Source: Allohahella marinimesophila (GTDB taxonomy: Bacteria; Pseudomonadota; Gammaproteobacteria; Pseudomonadales; Oleiphilaceae). Taken from it: a stretch of 64,000 nucleotides of DNA. Of the stretch, positions 33,942 through 42,761 are shown piece after piece. The translations under genes were made by a program, and so were the position numbers. The number at the start of each line of letters is the position of its first letter. The stretch's first letter is position 1. The stretch covers positions 1-64,000 of the forward strand of contig NZ_BAABBO010000011.1 of the NCBI RefSeq assembly GCF_039538005.1. Reading direction: 5' to 3'. The notes below the pieces were generated by a model. That model saw nothing but the letters and a program-made list of their open reading frames with translations, had not been told where the DNA came from and ran no database searches.

Positions 33942-34184
33942 TCAGACCAGGCCGAGCGAGGACTCGAGCGGCCCTTCCCATGCAAAGCGCGGGATGCTTT
34001 CACCGTCTATTTCCACAGACTCCGTGAACATCCGCAGGGGGCGCACCCAGAGCCCCTGTTCCCCATAGAGCGCCCTGTACACCACAAGCGCTTCCTCGGT
34101 TTCGCTATGATGCGCCACCCCTAAAACGGCATATTGCTGCCCCTTATAGTGGCGATAGATCCCAGACTTCAGACTGTTATTCAT
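33942..34184 (-). CDS. DUF1653 protein
   Basis: An 80-residue cytosolic protein matching DUF1653: SGIYRHYKGQQYAVLG, then SETEEALVVYRALYGE and WVRPLRMFTESVEIDG. Function unknown. The ATG at 34184 is used because similarity begins there; a longer frame to 34574 would run across the SRPBCC gene on the other strand. Ends nine bases from the desaturase gene, converging on it. Confidence 0.85.
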   Translation of the reverse strand: MNNSLKSGIYRHYKGQQYAVLGVAHHSETEEALVVYRALYGEQGLWVRPLRMFTESVEIDGESIPRFAWEGPLESSLGLV

Positions 34185-34299
34185 GTGTACATTCCCAATT
34201 GGAGTCGAGGCGGTGACCAGTGAGCGTTTCAGATTATCTTTTACTTGTTGAGCGATAAATCTACAATAGCTGGCAGATCGCCTATTCGCAGGGGGTGCC

Positions 34300-34758
34300 A
34301 TGAGCTTTACCGTAACGAGTGAGCTCCAGGTTGGTGCAGACGAGCTCCTGGCTACGTTGAACATGGCTGGAGTGAATGAAGAAATTGCGCCTTTCCTGAA
34401 GATGACGGCGCCAGCTGGATGGGCCACGCGGCCCATAGAAGCCTGGCCTGAACGAACATCGCTGTTCTCGAGCTGGATACTTCTGTTCGGTATCGTACCA
34501 CTGGACAAGCATACCTTCTTCTTTCGTAGCATAGACCCAGCGTCAGGCTTCAGCGAAAGCTCGTCTTCGCTCATGCATTCCTGCTGGGAGCATCAGCGGG
34601 AAATCGATGGTAGCGAATTCGCCTGCCGGATCAGTGATACGGTAAATTTCAAGTGCCGAGTGCCAGGACTTGCCGTGCTGCTTGCGCCAATTTATCGGGC
34701 AGTGTTCAGGCACCGCCACCGTAGGCTCAGAATGCGGTATGGTTACAACCACGATTGA
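34300..34758 (+). CDS. SRPBCC-like ligand-binding protein
   Basis: A 152-residue protein with features of the START/SRPBCC superfamily: beta strands FTVTSELQVGADEL at the start, the ILLFGIVPLDKHTFFFRSID pattern (phospho-ligand-pocket strands), SLMHSCWEHQREID and a long C-terminal helix LAPIYRAVFRHRHRRLRMRYG. Related proteins bind lipids or polyketides. Divergent from DUF1653 (115 bases), and 93 bases upstream of the MPE-glycosyltransferase gene. Confidence 0.6.
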   Translation: MSFTVTSELQVGADELLATLNMAGVNEEIAPFLKMTAPAGWATRPIEAWPERTSLFSSWILLFGIVPLDKHTFFFRSIDPASGFSESSSSLMHSCWEHQREIDGSEFACRISDTVNFKCRVPGLAVLLAPIYRAVFRHRHRRLRMRYGYNHD

Positions 34759-34851
34759 CGCTGGACATTGCCACCGCTGTTTATTCGGTTGACTGATCTT
34801 CACATTGAGGTGTTCAAGTAGGGGCGCCTTGCAAGGGACTGTAAGAATTTA

Positions 34852-37089
34852 ATGGCAATGACCAGAAAGCAGCGTTGGCTTCGCTTTGCCTATGTGGCGA
34901 ACATCTTATTCGTGTGTGCATTGGTTGCTCATCAGATTCGTCTGTATGTAGAAGAGCCAGAGTTCGAGTCCGTGCACGCCAAGCAGGTTCCGGATATCAG
35001 ACAGCTGCTTGAGCGCAAGTCGGCCTACCGTTTTGCCGTGGTAGGCAATATCAATAATTCGGTGCACGTCTTCCGCGATAGAATCATTCCACGAATCAAC
35101 AACAGCAATATTGATTTTCTGGTCTCGGCTGGCAATGCCGTCGCTAGCGGCCAGGAGGAAAATTATCGTGCCATCTACAAGACCCTCGAGAGGCTCTCAA
35201 GGCCTTATCTGCTGACCTATGGTGCCAACGAACATAGTGATTTTGGCAGCTTTCAGTTCTATGAGCATTTTGGGCCGCATTTCTTTTCCTTTCTCTCCGG
35301 CGACAGCCATTTCATCTTTCTGGATGGCACTGGCAAGTCCTCGCTGACCTGGCAACTGGACTGGATGGAGCGCGAGTTACTCTACTCAGATGCCGAGCAT
35401 CGCTTTATGTTTATCGGCTTGCCCTTGCAGACCGTGGATCATGATCTCCCACCGTTCGAATCGGATGCTTTTCTCGAGCCGAAAGTCTTCCGCGATGCTC
35501 TGGTCAGGATTGCAGAGGCTCATGGTGTGGACGCGGTCTTTTCCGCAAATCTGACACTGTTCTCGAAACAGCTTGTGAATGGGGTCGAATACGTGACCAC
35601 TGGCGGTGCGGGAGGCATGATCGTCGACTCAGAAGACAGTTTTCATCACTACGTAGTCGTCGATGTAGACGAACAGGGGGTGAACATTTCCCGCGTCCGG
35701 CTGGACGTCGATGAAATCGCCTGGCGACGAACACTCAAGAGTGCCTGGTCGACGATCTACGCTTTTTTCTATGTGAGTTATCTCAGATTTCTGCTCATCG
35801 TCAGCGTCCTGGTCATTGCGGCCATTCGGCTACATCGACTGATTGCCGAAGAACGACATTACTACCCCAATTTTGAAATCGATCCGACGCCGTACATGAA
35901 CCGGCCCCTTCGAATTGGCATGTACTCCAACAATTACTTTCCCTTCGTATCCGGAGTTTCGGTCTCGGTGGATCGCTTACGTCACGGGCTCAGGTCTCTC
36001 GGTAATGAGGTCCTGCTCTTCGTACCGCGCTATGCCGAAAAGGTGGCGGCAGATCAAGGGGTCATCAGGGTACCGACGCTGCTGGCTTTCGGTGAAAAAG
36101 GCGAGTTCCGGCTGACGAATCCGCTGTCACTGAAATTCTATCGCGAACTCAAGGCCTTCAAACCGGATATCATCCACGTTCATCATCCTTTCTGGCTCGG
36201 ATCTCTGGGGCTCTTGTTCGGATGGCGACTCAAGGTGCCCGTGATCTATACCTACCATACCAGGCTGGAACACTACGCCCACTTCGTGCCACTGCCAGGT
36301 ATGCTGTTCAGGAATCTGATCTCTCACTATCTGATAAAGCGCTTTTCCAATCGTTGCCAAGGTGTGATCGTGCCGACATATTCTGCTGAGGAATATCTTC
36401 GCGTACTTGGGGTAAGAACGAGCACACTTGTTCAGCCCACGGGCATTGATGCCGACCGTTTCAGGACGATTGATGACGCCCGTGTGGAAGCGCTTCGACA
36501 TCAGTATGCCCTGACCGGCAAGAAAGTACTGATCAGCGTGTCCAGAATCAGCAGGGAAAAGAACATCGGCTTCATGCTGGGGGCGCTTGCCGTGTTGCGT
36601 CAGTGGGGGGTACACAATTTTCATCTGCTGCTGGTTGGGGACGGGCCGGCCACCCAGCAGGTGCAGGATCGAATCGATGAACTCGATCTGGCTGAGCATG
36701 TCACCCTGGTTGGACTGGTGTCACCCCAGGACATCGTGCTGTATTACCATCTGGGTGACGTGTTCGTGTTCGCTTCGAAGTCCGAGACACAGGGCATGGT
36801 CATACTCGAGGCGATGGCTGCGGGCCTGCCTGTTGTCACGGTGAGATCAAGCGGGATCGATGACGTCGTGCGCCAGGGACATAACGGTTTCAAGGCCCCT
36901 GAAAACAGGCATGAATGGGCTCAGAGTTTGAAAGAGCTTATTGAAGATGACGAACTTCGGGCCGCGCTGGGGCATCAGGCCCAAGCCTTCGCCACCGAGT
37001 ACGATATCAGTCATTTTGCCCGTTCTGTGAGCGGCTTTTATGCTGAAGTACTGGCACAGTATCACCTGAATCGCCCTCGCGTTCGTTAG
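34852..37089 (+). CDS. Metallophosphoesterase-like/GT4 glycosyltransferase membrane fusion
   Basis: A 745-residue protein. TM1 about 12-30; a periplasm-facing calcineurin-like fold about 59-290; TM2 about 307-328; a cytosolic GT-B glycosyltransferase about 352-740. In the phosphoesterase-like part the fold's landmarks are recognisable (YxHFGPHFFSFLSGDSHFIFLDGT-like region near 138-160, WQLDWMERELL) but each metal motif is altered: DxH is VGNINNS (64-70), GDxxD is SAGNAV, GNHE is YGANEH (133-137) and GHxH is FSANLTLF. The GT4 part has SVSRISREKN, EX7E in SETQGMVILEA, and the HVHHPFWLG and YTYHTRLEHYAHF motifs typical of diacylglycerol glucosyltransferases. Likely lipid or surface-glycan glucosylation; the phosphoesterase part is probably a non-catalytic sensor or scaffold. 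3' end overlaps the convergent TVP38 gene by 83 bases. Confidence 0.8.
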   Translation: MAMTRKQRWLRFAYVANILFVCALVAHQIRLYVEEPEFESVHAKQVPDIRQLLERKSAYRFAVVGNINNSVHVFRDRIIPRINNSNIDFLVSAGNAVASGQEENYRAIYKTLERLSRPYLLTYGANEHSDFGSFQFYEHFGPHFFSFLSGDSHFIFLDGTGKSSLTWQLDWMERELLYSDAEHRFMFIGLPLQTVDHDLPPFESDAFLEPKVFRDALVRIAEAHGVDAVFSANLTLFSKQLVNGVEYVTTGGAGGMIVDSEDSFHHYVVVDVDEQGVNISRVRLDVDEIAWRRTLKSAWSTIYAFFYVSYLRFLLIVSVLVIAAIRLHRLIAEERHYYPNFEIDPTPYMNRPLRIGMYSNNYFPFVSGVSVSVDRLRHGLRSLGNEVLLFVPRYAEKVAADQGVIRVPTLLAFGEKGEFRLTNPLSLKFYRELKAFKPDIIHVHHPFWLGSLGLLFGWRLKVPVIYTYHTRLEHYAHFVPLPGMLFRNLISHYLIKRFSNRCQGVIVPTYSAEEYLRVLGVRTSTLVQPTGIDADRFRTIDDARVEALRHQYALTGKKVLISVSRISREKNIGFMLGALAVLRQWGVHNFHLLLVGDGPATQQVQDRIDELDLAEHVTLVGLVSPQDIVLYYHLGDVFVFASKSETQGMVILEAMAAGLPVVTVRSSGIDDVVRQGHNGFKAPENRHEWAQSLKELIEDDELRAALGHQAQAFATEYDISHFARSVSGFYAEVLAQYHLNRPRVR

Positions 37090-37813
37090 GCATCCTGATC
37101 TGATCGGCCGTATGCACCGGCGGGGTTTTGGGCGCCTGGGATCGCATGTAGCGTCTTGTGAAGCGCGTGAGAATGATCAGGAGCACAACCGCGGCGGCCA
37201 AGCCGACCAAAGCCCAGAACAGCTCCTCCCGCTCGACGGCGTTAAAGAGTGCGCCAAGCTGGCTGCCCAGCAGAATGACAACGGCGAGTCCCGGCACGAT
37301 GCCCAGGGTCGACCCTATCATGTAGTCACGAAACCGGAGGTGGAAGGCGCCAGCCATCATGTTGGTCAGCGTGAACGGCGCCAACGGCAGCAGGTTGATG
37401 ATGGTCATCGTGCGGATGCCGCGCTCCGACAGATAGCCCGACATCCCGTGGAGATAGCGCCCACCGTAACCAAGCAGGGCTTCGCGGCCCAGCCAATAAC
37501 CCGCCCAGTACGACACCACGGAAGAGGCCAGGGTGCCTAGGGTGGCATACAACAAACCCCAGCCCGGGCCAAAGACAAGGCCTGTCACCACCACCAGCAG
37601 GCTGAGCGGAAACATGGTCAGCAGTAGGCCGGCATACACAAAGGTCACCGCCAGAAACATCCATGGCGCCGTGCGCCATTCAGCCAAATGCCGCACCATA
37701 TCTCTGACTGCGCCCGTAGACAGAAAACCGTTTGCGCTCATCCAGCGCCACATGAGGGCGAGAAGGCCGATGATCAGGATCCCCAGGATCAGTTTCACCA
37801 ATGTGCGTTGCAT
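37007..37813 (-). CDS. TVP38/TMEM64 (DedA-superfamily) membrane protein
   Basis: A 268-residue inner-membrane protein. After an N-terminal helix (about 6-22) come the VTT-domain blocks FPLSLLVVVTGLVFGPGWGLLYA, YWAGYWLGREALLGYGGRYLHGM, LPLAPFTLTNMMAGAFHLRFRDYMIGSTLGIVPGL and a final helix. DedA-superfamily members are lipid scramblase-like (undecaprenyl-phosphate or phospholipid recycling). ATG at 37813 is chosen; an upstream start at 37864 has no SD. The last 83 bases overlap the glycosyltransferase gene, giving a hydrophilic tail. Confidence 0.87.
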   Translation of the reverse strand: MQRTLVKLILGILIIGLLALMWRWMSANGFLSTGAVRDMVRHLAEWRTAPWMFLAVTFVYAGLLLTMFPLSLLVVVTGLVFGPGWGLLYATLGTLASSVVSYWAGYWLGREALLGYGGRYLHGMSGYLSERGIRTMTIINLLPLAPFTLTNMMAGAFHLRFRDYMIGSTLGIVPGLAVVILLGSQLGALFNAVEREELFWALVGLAAAVVLLIILTRFTRRYMRSQAPKTPPVHTADQIRMPNEREGDSGDTVPVLQHKSRSQNGQND

Positions 37814-37960
37814 AACACGATTACCCTTGGGGACAATGCGAAATGGGGCAGAATACACTAGCACCTGAGCTCGCCAAAGCTGCTACGCGCTGATATTGCA
37901 AAACGCCCCGGCTGACACCATTGATAGGGTCAGGTTGGGCCACACTATCGAGGAAGATCG

Positions 37961-38752
37961 TTGAAACCAGGATTACTGTTCATTGCTACGATGTTGAGCC
38001 TGCTGACGGCTTGTCAGGAGTCACCCTCTGGACGCAGCCAGCTCGCTCTCCTGCCTGACTCCATGATGGATGAGCTTGGTCAGGAAGCCTTTGCCGAAAT
38101 GAAGCGCCAGCAGCCAGTTGAGACGAGCCCCGCCGTCAATGCCTACGTACAATGTGTGGCTGGGCATGTCATTGATGCTGCAGTTCGGGTCTATCCCCCC
38201 GAGTCCATGCCGGAGTCATGGGAGGTGGTGGTGTTTGATGACCCCCAGCCCAATGCCTTTGCCTTGCCCGGCGGCAAGATCGGCGTACACACGGGTATGT
38301 TGCGTCTGGCACAGACACCGGATCAGCTGGCTGCTGTCATTGGCCATGAAGTTGCTCATGTTCTGGCTGATCATGGCAATGAGCGGATGACCCAGCAGCT
38401 GGGTATACAGTCTGTATTGTATGTTGTCGGTTTCTTCAGTGAAGGTGAGGGGCAACGTCTGTTGATGGAGGCGCTGGGCATTGGCTCACAACTGGGTATC
38501 GCTTTGCCGTTCAGCCGCGCTCACGAGCGCGAAGCTGATCTGCTCGGGCTCAACATCATGGCCAGTGCGGGCTTCGAGCCGCAGCAAAGTGTGAATCTGT
38601 GGCGTAATATGGCTGCAGCGGCTGGCGGTCAGCCCTTGGAATTTTTGTCCACGCACCCTGCCCATGAAACCCGAATCGAGCGTTTGCAGGAAGAGATGGA
38701 AGTCGCGTTGAAGCTGTATCAGGCGGCTACGCCCGCATCGTGTGCGGGCTAG
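37961..38752 (+). CDS. M48 metallopeptidase lipoprotein
   Basis: A 263-residue lipoprotein starting with TTG (GAGGA upstream) and lipobox LTAC with Cys18. The zinc motif is HEVAH (residues 129-133) with third ligand in HEREADLLG. The family resembles E. coli LoiP/BepA-type periplasmic proteases that survey outer-membrane proteins. Membership is clear; substrate not known. Next gene is a hydrolase 58 bases downstream, separately oriented signals not obvious. Confidence 0.88.
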   Translation: MKPGLLFIATMLSLLTACQESPSGRSQLALLPDSMMDELGQEAFAEMKRQQPVETSPAVNAYVQCVAGHVIDAAVRVYPPESMPESWEVVVFDDPQPNAFALPGGKIGVHTGMLRLAQTPDQLAAVIGHEVAHVLADHGNERMTQQLGIQSVLYVVGFFSEGEGQRLLMEALGIGSQLGIALPFSRAHEREADLLGLNIMASAGFEPQQSVNLWRNMAAAAGGQPLEFLSTHPAHETRIERLQEEMEVALKLYQAATPASCAG

Positions 38753-38810
38753 ATCCCGACACCGTCTGCTGAGCGACAGCGTTCGAGTCTGATGTAAAAG
38801 GGAGAAAAGG

Positions 38811-39719
38811 ATGTCTTACAAGCTTGGCCAGTTCGTGTGGGCCATTCTCATGCTGATTGGCCGCAAGGCTTCGAGGCTTGCACTCAGGTCGGGTAGCATC
38901 GGTGGCCGCGCCTATACCTACCTCGTCACCGAAACCCCCGATCCCGAGCTCGAAACGCTGGTGCTTTTGCACGGTTTTACTGGCTCCAAGGACTCCTGGC
39001 TCGCACTGGTCAAACAGCTTCGTGGCCACTTCAACGTTCTGGTCATCGACCTGCCTGGCCACGGCGGGAGCCACTTCGATCCTGCACAGGACTTCTATAA
39101 GCAGTCGGTCAGTATCATCGATGACATGCTCTGGTTTCACAAAAGCGATCGGGTGCATCTGCTTGGCGCCTCGATTGGCGCCTCAGTGGCCTGTGCTTAT
39201 GCCGAAAGCAGCCCCCAGCGGGTACATACGCTTATCATGGTGGGGCCAGCTGGTGTACCAGTCGAGAAGGCATCAGAGTTCTATGCCGAGGTAGATCAGG
39301 GGCGGAATCCATACTGGATTCACACGCGCCAAGCCTGGAAACACCTGCTCAGGCTTGCGCTGAAAAAGCCGCCCCCGGATTTCTGGCCGGTGTCCGCCTA
39401 CCTCTTTGGTGATTATATGAGACGACAGTCGACCTATCGTCTTATCTGGGATCAGATCATCGATGAGCATCAGCGCATTCGACCACTTGATCTCGTCGCC
39501 GTTTCCGCGCTGCCGTGCAGGAAGATTCTCGTCTGGGGTGAGGCCGAACGAACCTTCCACCACGCCACCGTTGGCGTACTCAATGAGCACTTGCCAGAGC
39601 TCAGGGTCTTCCGCTGTGAAGATGGTGGCCACGCCGTGCAGTGTGATCAGCCGAAATGGTTGGCCAATCTGCTGCGCGCTGAAGTGACCATGCCACCCAG
39701 GACGCCGCCTCTGCCGTAA
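38811..39719 (+). CDS. Alpha/beta hydrolase
   Basis: A 302-residue hydrolase with an N-terminal hydrophobic segment (about 4-18). The nucleophile elbow GASIG has Ser121, the oxyanion strand is VLLHGFTGS, the acid is in LVWGEAERTFH and the base His in CEDGGHAVQCDQP. Likely an esterase or lipase; substrate unknown. AAGGAG-like AGGGAGAAAAGG lies before the ATG. Confidence 0.85.
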   Translation: MSYKLGQFVWAILMLIGRKASRLALRSGSIGGRAYTYLVTETPDPELETLVLLHGFTGSKDSWLALVKQLRGHFNVLVIDLPGHGGSHFDPAQDFYKQSVSIIDDMLWFHKSDRVHLLGASIGASVACAYAESSPQRVHTLIMVGPAGVPVEKASEFYAEVDQGRNPYWIHTRQAWKHLLRLALKKPPPDFWPVSAYLFGDYMRRQSTYRLIWDQIIDEHQRIRPLDLVAVSALPCRKILVWGEAERTFHHATVGVLNEHLPELRVFRCEDGGHAVQCDQPKWLANLLRAEVTMPPRTPPLP

Positions 39720-39914
39720 CAGGCCTGCTTATTGCACTCTTTCTCCCTGACACCGGTTGGGATGTCTCTACTGTGGTCTTAAAGCGCTGTGAAGTCTATT
39801 TGGTTCAATGACTTAACAGCGATCGTCAGGCGCTTTGGTGCATGGAATCCGCTGAAGCGCTTACAAAGGTGATCGCAGGAATTTCAACCTTCCGCTAATT
39901 GAAGAAGGAGAAAG

Positions 39915-40661
39915 ATGATGTCGCATTATGATGAACGGCGGCCTTATAGCGAATATGACACCGACGATTATGACGCCGATTATGACACGGACTGGAACGA
40001 ACTCGACTGGTCTGATGAACATGCCCGTAGCTCGAGGGTGGCCACAGGCACCGCCCTTGCCCTGGGGGCTGCCGGGATCGCGCTGGCTGCAGTGGCCGTA
40101 GGTGTTTACAGGCATAAGGCCGAGATCGCAAACCGGCCTGCCGACAGCGCGCCCGACCGGGCAGCGAAGGATATGCACCGTAGTGACGGCAAGGCAGTGG
40201 CCGGAAAGACTGTGCTCATCAATCGTCCTCGGGTTGAGCTGTTCAAATTCTGGGAGAATTACGACAACCTCCAGCAATTCATGAAAAATGTTGAGCATGT
40301 CGAAACCCAGGGCGACAAGTCCATCTGGAAGATAGCTGCACCTGCAGGCCAGAGCGTGACCGTGGAGACGGAACTGGTCGAGCGCCGGGAAAATGAATTG
40401 CTGTCATGGAAATCCACCGCCAATTCGCAGATTGAGACTGAAGGTCACATCGCCTTTCGCGATGCGCCCGCCGGTCGCGGTACGTATGTCGAGGCTGTAG
40501 TGCAGTACAAGCCGCCTGTTGGCCAGTTCGGCAGGATGATTGCGAAGCTGTTTCGACGCGAGCCAGGGGTTCAGGCCCGCCACGAACTCAAGCGCTTCAA
40601 GATGCTGATGGAAACTGGCGAGATCGCTACATCACACCACTATATCCACGACGACGTTTGA
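39915..40661 (+). CDS. Membrane-anchored SRPBCC-family protein
   Basis: A 248-residue protein: acidic Tyr/Asp-rich N-terminus (residues 1-37), one membrane helix (about 45-65, ALALGAAGIALAAVAVGVY) and a C-terminal SRPBCC/cyclase-like domain (about 88-235; RPRVELFKFWENYDNLQQFMKNVEHVE). This class often precedes the alcohol dehydrogenase found here; it may bind a hydrophobic ligand at the membrane. Ends 10 bases before the ADH start. Confidence 0.75.
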   Translation: MMSHYDERRPYSEYDTDDYDADYDTDWNELDWSDEHARSSRVATGTALALGAAGIALAAVAVGVYRHKAEIANRPADSAPDRAAKDMHRSDGKAVAGKTVLINRPRVELFKFWENYDNLQQFMKNVEHVETQGDKSIWKIAAPAGQSVTVETELVERRENELLSWKSTANSQIETEGHIAFRDAPAGRGTYVEAVVQYKPPVGQFGRMIAKLFRREPGVQARHELKRFKMLMETGEIATSHHYIHDDV

Positions 40662-40671
40662 GGAGAACATT

Positions 40672-41874
40672 ATGCGAGCACTTACATTTCACGGTACTCA
40701 TGACGTCCGGGTGGACACAGTGCCTGATCCTGAAATCATCAATCCACGTGATGCCATCATCAAGATTACCTCCACCGCAATTTGTGGCTCTGACCTGCAT
40801 CTCTACGACGGGGTGATACCCGCCGTGCTGGAAGGCGATATCCTTGGTCATGAATTCATGGGCGAAGTGGTGGAGACAGGTAAGAAAAGTACCTTGAAGA
40901 AGGGTCAGCGTGTCGTCGTGCCCTTCACCATTTCGTGTGGGAGTTGCTTTGCCTGCAACAAGAAGCAGTACTCGGCCTGTGACAATTCAAATCCCGTCGA
41001 AAAGCAGGATATGACCGAGATGATGTTCGGTCAGGCTGTTGGCGGGCTGTTTGGCTATTCTCATCTGACTGGCGGGTATTCAGGCGGTCAGGCTGAATAC
41101 GTTCGTGTCCCCTTTTCTGATGTCGGACCGATCGTGGTGCCTGACGAGCTCGAGGACGACAAGGTGCTGTTTTTGTCCGATATTCTGCCTACAGGCTGGA
41201 TGGCGGCAGAAAACGCGGAAATCGAAGATGGTGATACGGTAGCTGTTTGGGGCTGTGGTCCAGTTGGACTATTTGCGGTACAGAGCGCATTGCATATGGG
41301 CGCACACAGGGTTATCGCGATCGACCATCATCCGCATCGGCTTGAGCTGGCGAAATCGAAGGGTGCAGAAATCCTCGATTTCAAACAGACCAACGTCATG
41401 GAAGCGTTGCTGGAAATGACGGGTGGTATAGGTCCGGACGCTGTCATTGATGCAGTTGGCATGGAGTCGCATGGCTTTGCCTTCGATAGTCAGGCCAACA
41501 TGATGAATGTCGCAGACACTATCAAACAGAAAGTCGGTATCGGCGCGGATCGGGGTGGCGCACTACGGGAGGCCATATTTGCCTGCCGCAAGGGTGGTCG
41601 ACTTTCCATGCCAGGCGTCTATGGTGGTTATCTCGACAAGTTTCCGCTGGGCGCATTGATGGAGAAGGGGCTTCAGGTCAGGACTGGTCAGACTCATGTG
41701 CAACGGTATACCAAGGAATTGCTGGAGCTCATCAGGGAAGACAAGATCGATACCACTTACATGATCAGTCACAGGTTGTCGCTTGAAGATGCGCCATTGG
41801 GCTACAAGAACTTCAAGGACAATGCCAACGAGTGGACCAAGGTGGTCCTCAAGCCAGCATTGGAACCAGCCTAG
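40672..41874 (+). CDS. Zinc-dependent alcohol dehydrogenase (formaldehyde-dehydrogenase-like)
   Basis: A 400-residue MDR-family enzyme. The catalytic zinc site has CGSDLHLYDG and HEFMGEV; the structural zinc motif is CGSCFACNKKQYSAC; the NAD-binding site is VWGCGPVGLFAVQSALHMGA. It resembles glutathione-independent formaldehyde dehydrogenase-like enzymes. Length and motifs are typical. GAGGAG lies just upstream; 17 bases to the SDR gene. Confidence 0.88.
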   Translation: MRALTFHGTHDVRVDTVPDPEIINPRDAIIKITSTAICGSDLHLYDGVIPAVLEGDILGHEFMGEVVETGKKSTLKKGQRVVVPFTISCGSCFACNKKQYSACDNSNPVEKQDMTEMMFGQAVGGLFGYSHLTGGYSGGQAEYVRVPFSDVGPIVVPDELEDDKVLFLSDILPTGWMAAENAEIEDGDTVAVWGCGPVGLFAVQSALHMGAHRVIAIDHHPHRLELAKSKGAEILDFKQTNVMEALLEMTGGIGPDAVIDAVGMESHGFAFDSQANMMNVADTIKQKVGIGADRGGALREAIFACRKGGRLSMPGVYGGYLDKFPLGALMEKGLQVRTGQTHVQRYTKELLELIREDKIDTTYMISHRLSLEDAPLGYKNFKDNANEWTKVVLKPALEPA

Positions 41875-41891
41875 GCAAGGAGGACATCCGC

Positions 41892-42674
41892 ATGAGCTCC
41901 AAACCAATTGCGGTAGTCACCGGCGCCTCTACTGGTATTGGCTATGAACTCGCTCTCTGCTGTGCGAAAGACGGCTACGATCTTGTCGTCTGTGCCAATG
42001 AGTTGGAGATTGACGCTGCCGCCGGGAAGCTTAGGCAGCATGGTGCGGTGGTCGAGCCTGTTCAGGCTGACCTCGGTTCAAAGGAGGGCGTGGACAAACT
42101 GTGGTCTGCAATACGGGGGCGTCAGGTTGACGCGCTCCTCGCCAATGCGGGCCGTGGTCTCGGAGGTGCATTTCTCGATCAGGACTTTGATGAGGCCAAG
42201 AACGTGGTTGACGTCAATGTCAGTGGCACGATTTCGTTGGTGCAGAAGGTTGGGCGGCAGATGCGCGACCGGAATAGCGGCAGGATCCTGATTACGGGAT
42301 CCATTGCCGGCTTCATACCCGGTACGTTTCATGCTGTATATAACGGCACTAAAGCTTTTCTCGACAGCTTCGCTGAAGCCTTGCGCAATGAGCTCAAGGA
42401 CACGGAAGTGACCGTTACCTGTCTCATGCCAGGGCTGACCGACACATTATTCTTCGATCGTGCAGGGATGCAGGGTACGGCAGCTTACGACGCGCCAAAG
42501 GAGGATCCTGCCAAGGTGGCGAAGGTTGGCTACGAGGCAATGCAAAAGGGTGACGGATCGGTGGTCAGTGGCTTCATGAACAAGGTGCAAACGACCTTTG
42601 CTGGCATCATACCTGATTCGGTTCTGGCAAAAATGCATCGTCGCCTCGCAGAGCCTCAAGACTCGAAAGCCTGA
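41892..42674 (+). CDS. Short-chain dehydrogenase/reductase
   Basis: A 260-residue classical SDR: nucleotide site TGASTGIGYELA, NAG motif LLANAGRGLGG, catalytic Ser in ITGSIAG and YxxxK as YNGTKAF. Substrate unknown. ATG at 41892 follows GGAGGAC; followed by the hairpin at 42675. Confidence 0.9.
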   Translation: MSSKPIAVVTGASTGIGYELALCCAKDGYDLVVCANELEIDAAAGKLRQHGAVVEPVQADLGSKEGVDKLWSAIRGRQVDALLANAGRGLGGAFLDQDFDEAKNVVDVNVSGTISLVQKVGRQMRDRNSGRILITGSIAGFIPGTFHAVYNGTKAFLDSFAEALRNELKDTEVTVTCLMPGLTDTLFFDRAGMQGTAAYDAPKEDPAKVAKVGYEAMQKGDGSVVSGFMNKVQTTFAGIIPDSVLAKMHRRLAEPQDSKA

Positions 42675-42692
42675 AAGGAACTCAGGTTCCTT
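42675..42692 (+). terminator. Hairpin after SDR gene
   Basis: AAGGAAC (42675-42681), loop TCAG, GTTCCTT (42686-42692): perfect 7-bp stem beginning directly after the stop codon. It is followed by GCTTGCTC rather than a T-run, so termination is only likely. Confidence 0.4.
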
Positions 42693-42761
42693 GCTTGCTC
42701 TGGATCAATTGGCAGGGTATAAGGGACTGATTCCAATGGATTAAGGGCGACGCCAGGGACA

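Noticed and set aside
34185..34574. N-terminal extension of the DUF1653 gene
   Set aside because: Crosses the divergent SRPBCC-like gene and has no similarity to the family; family start is at 34184.
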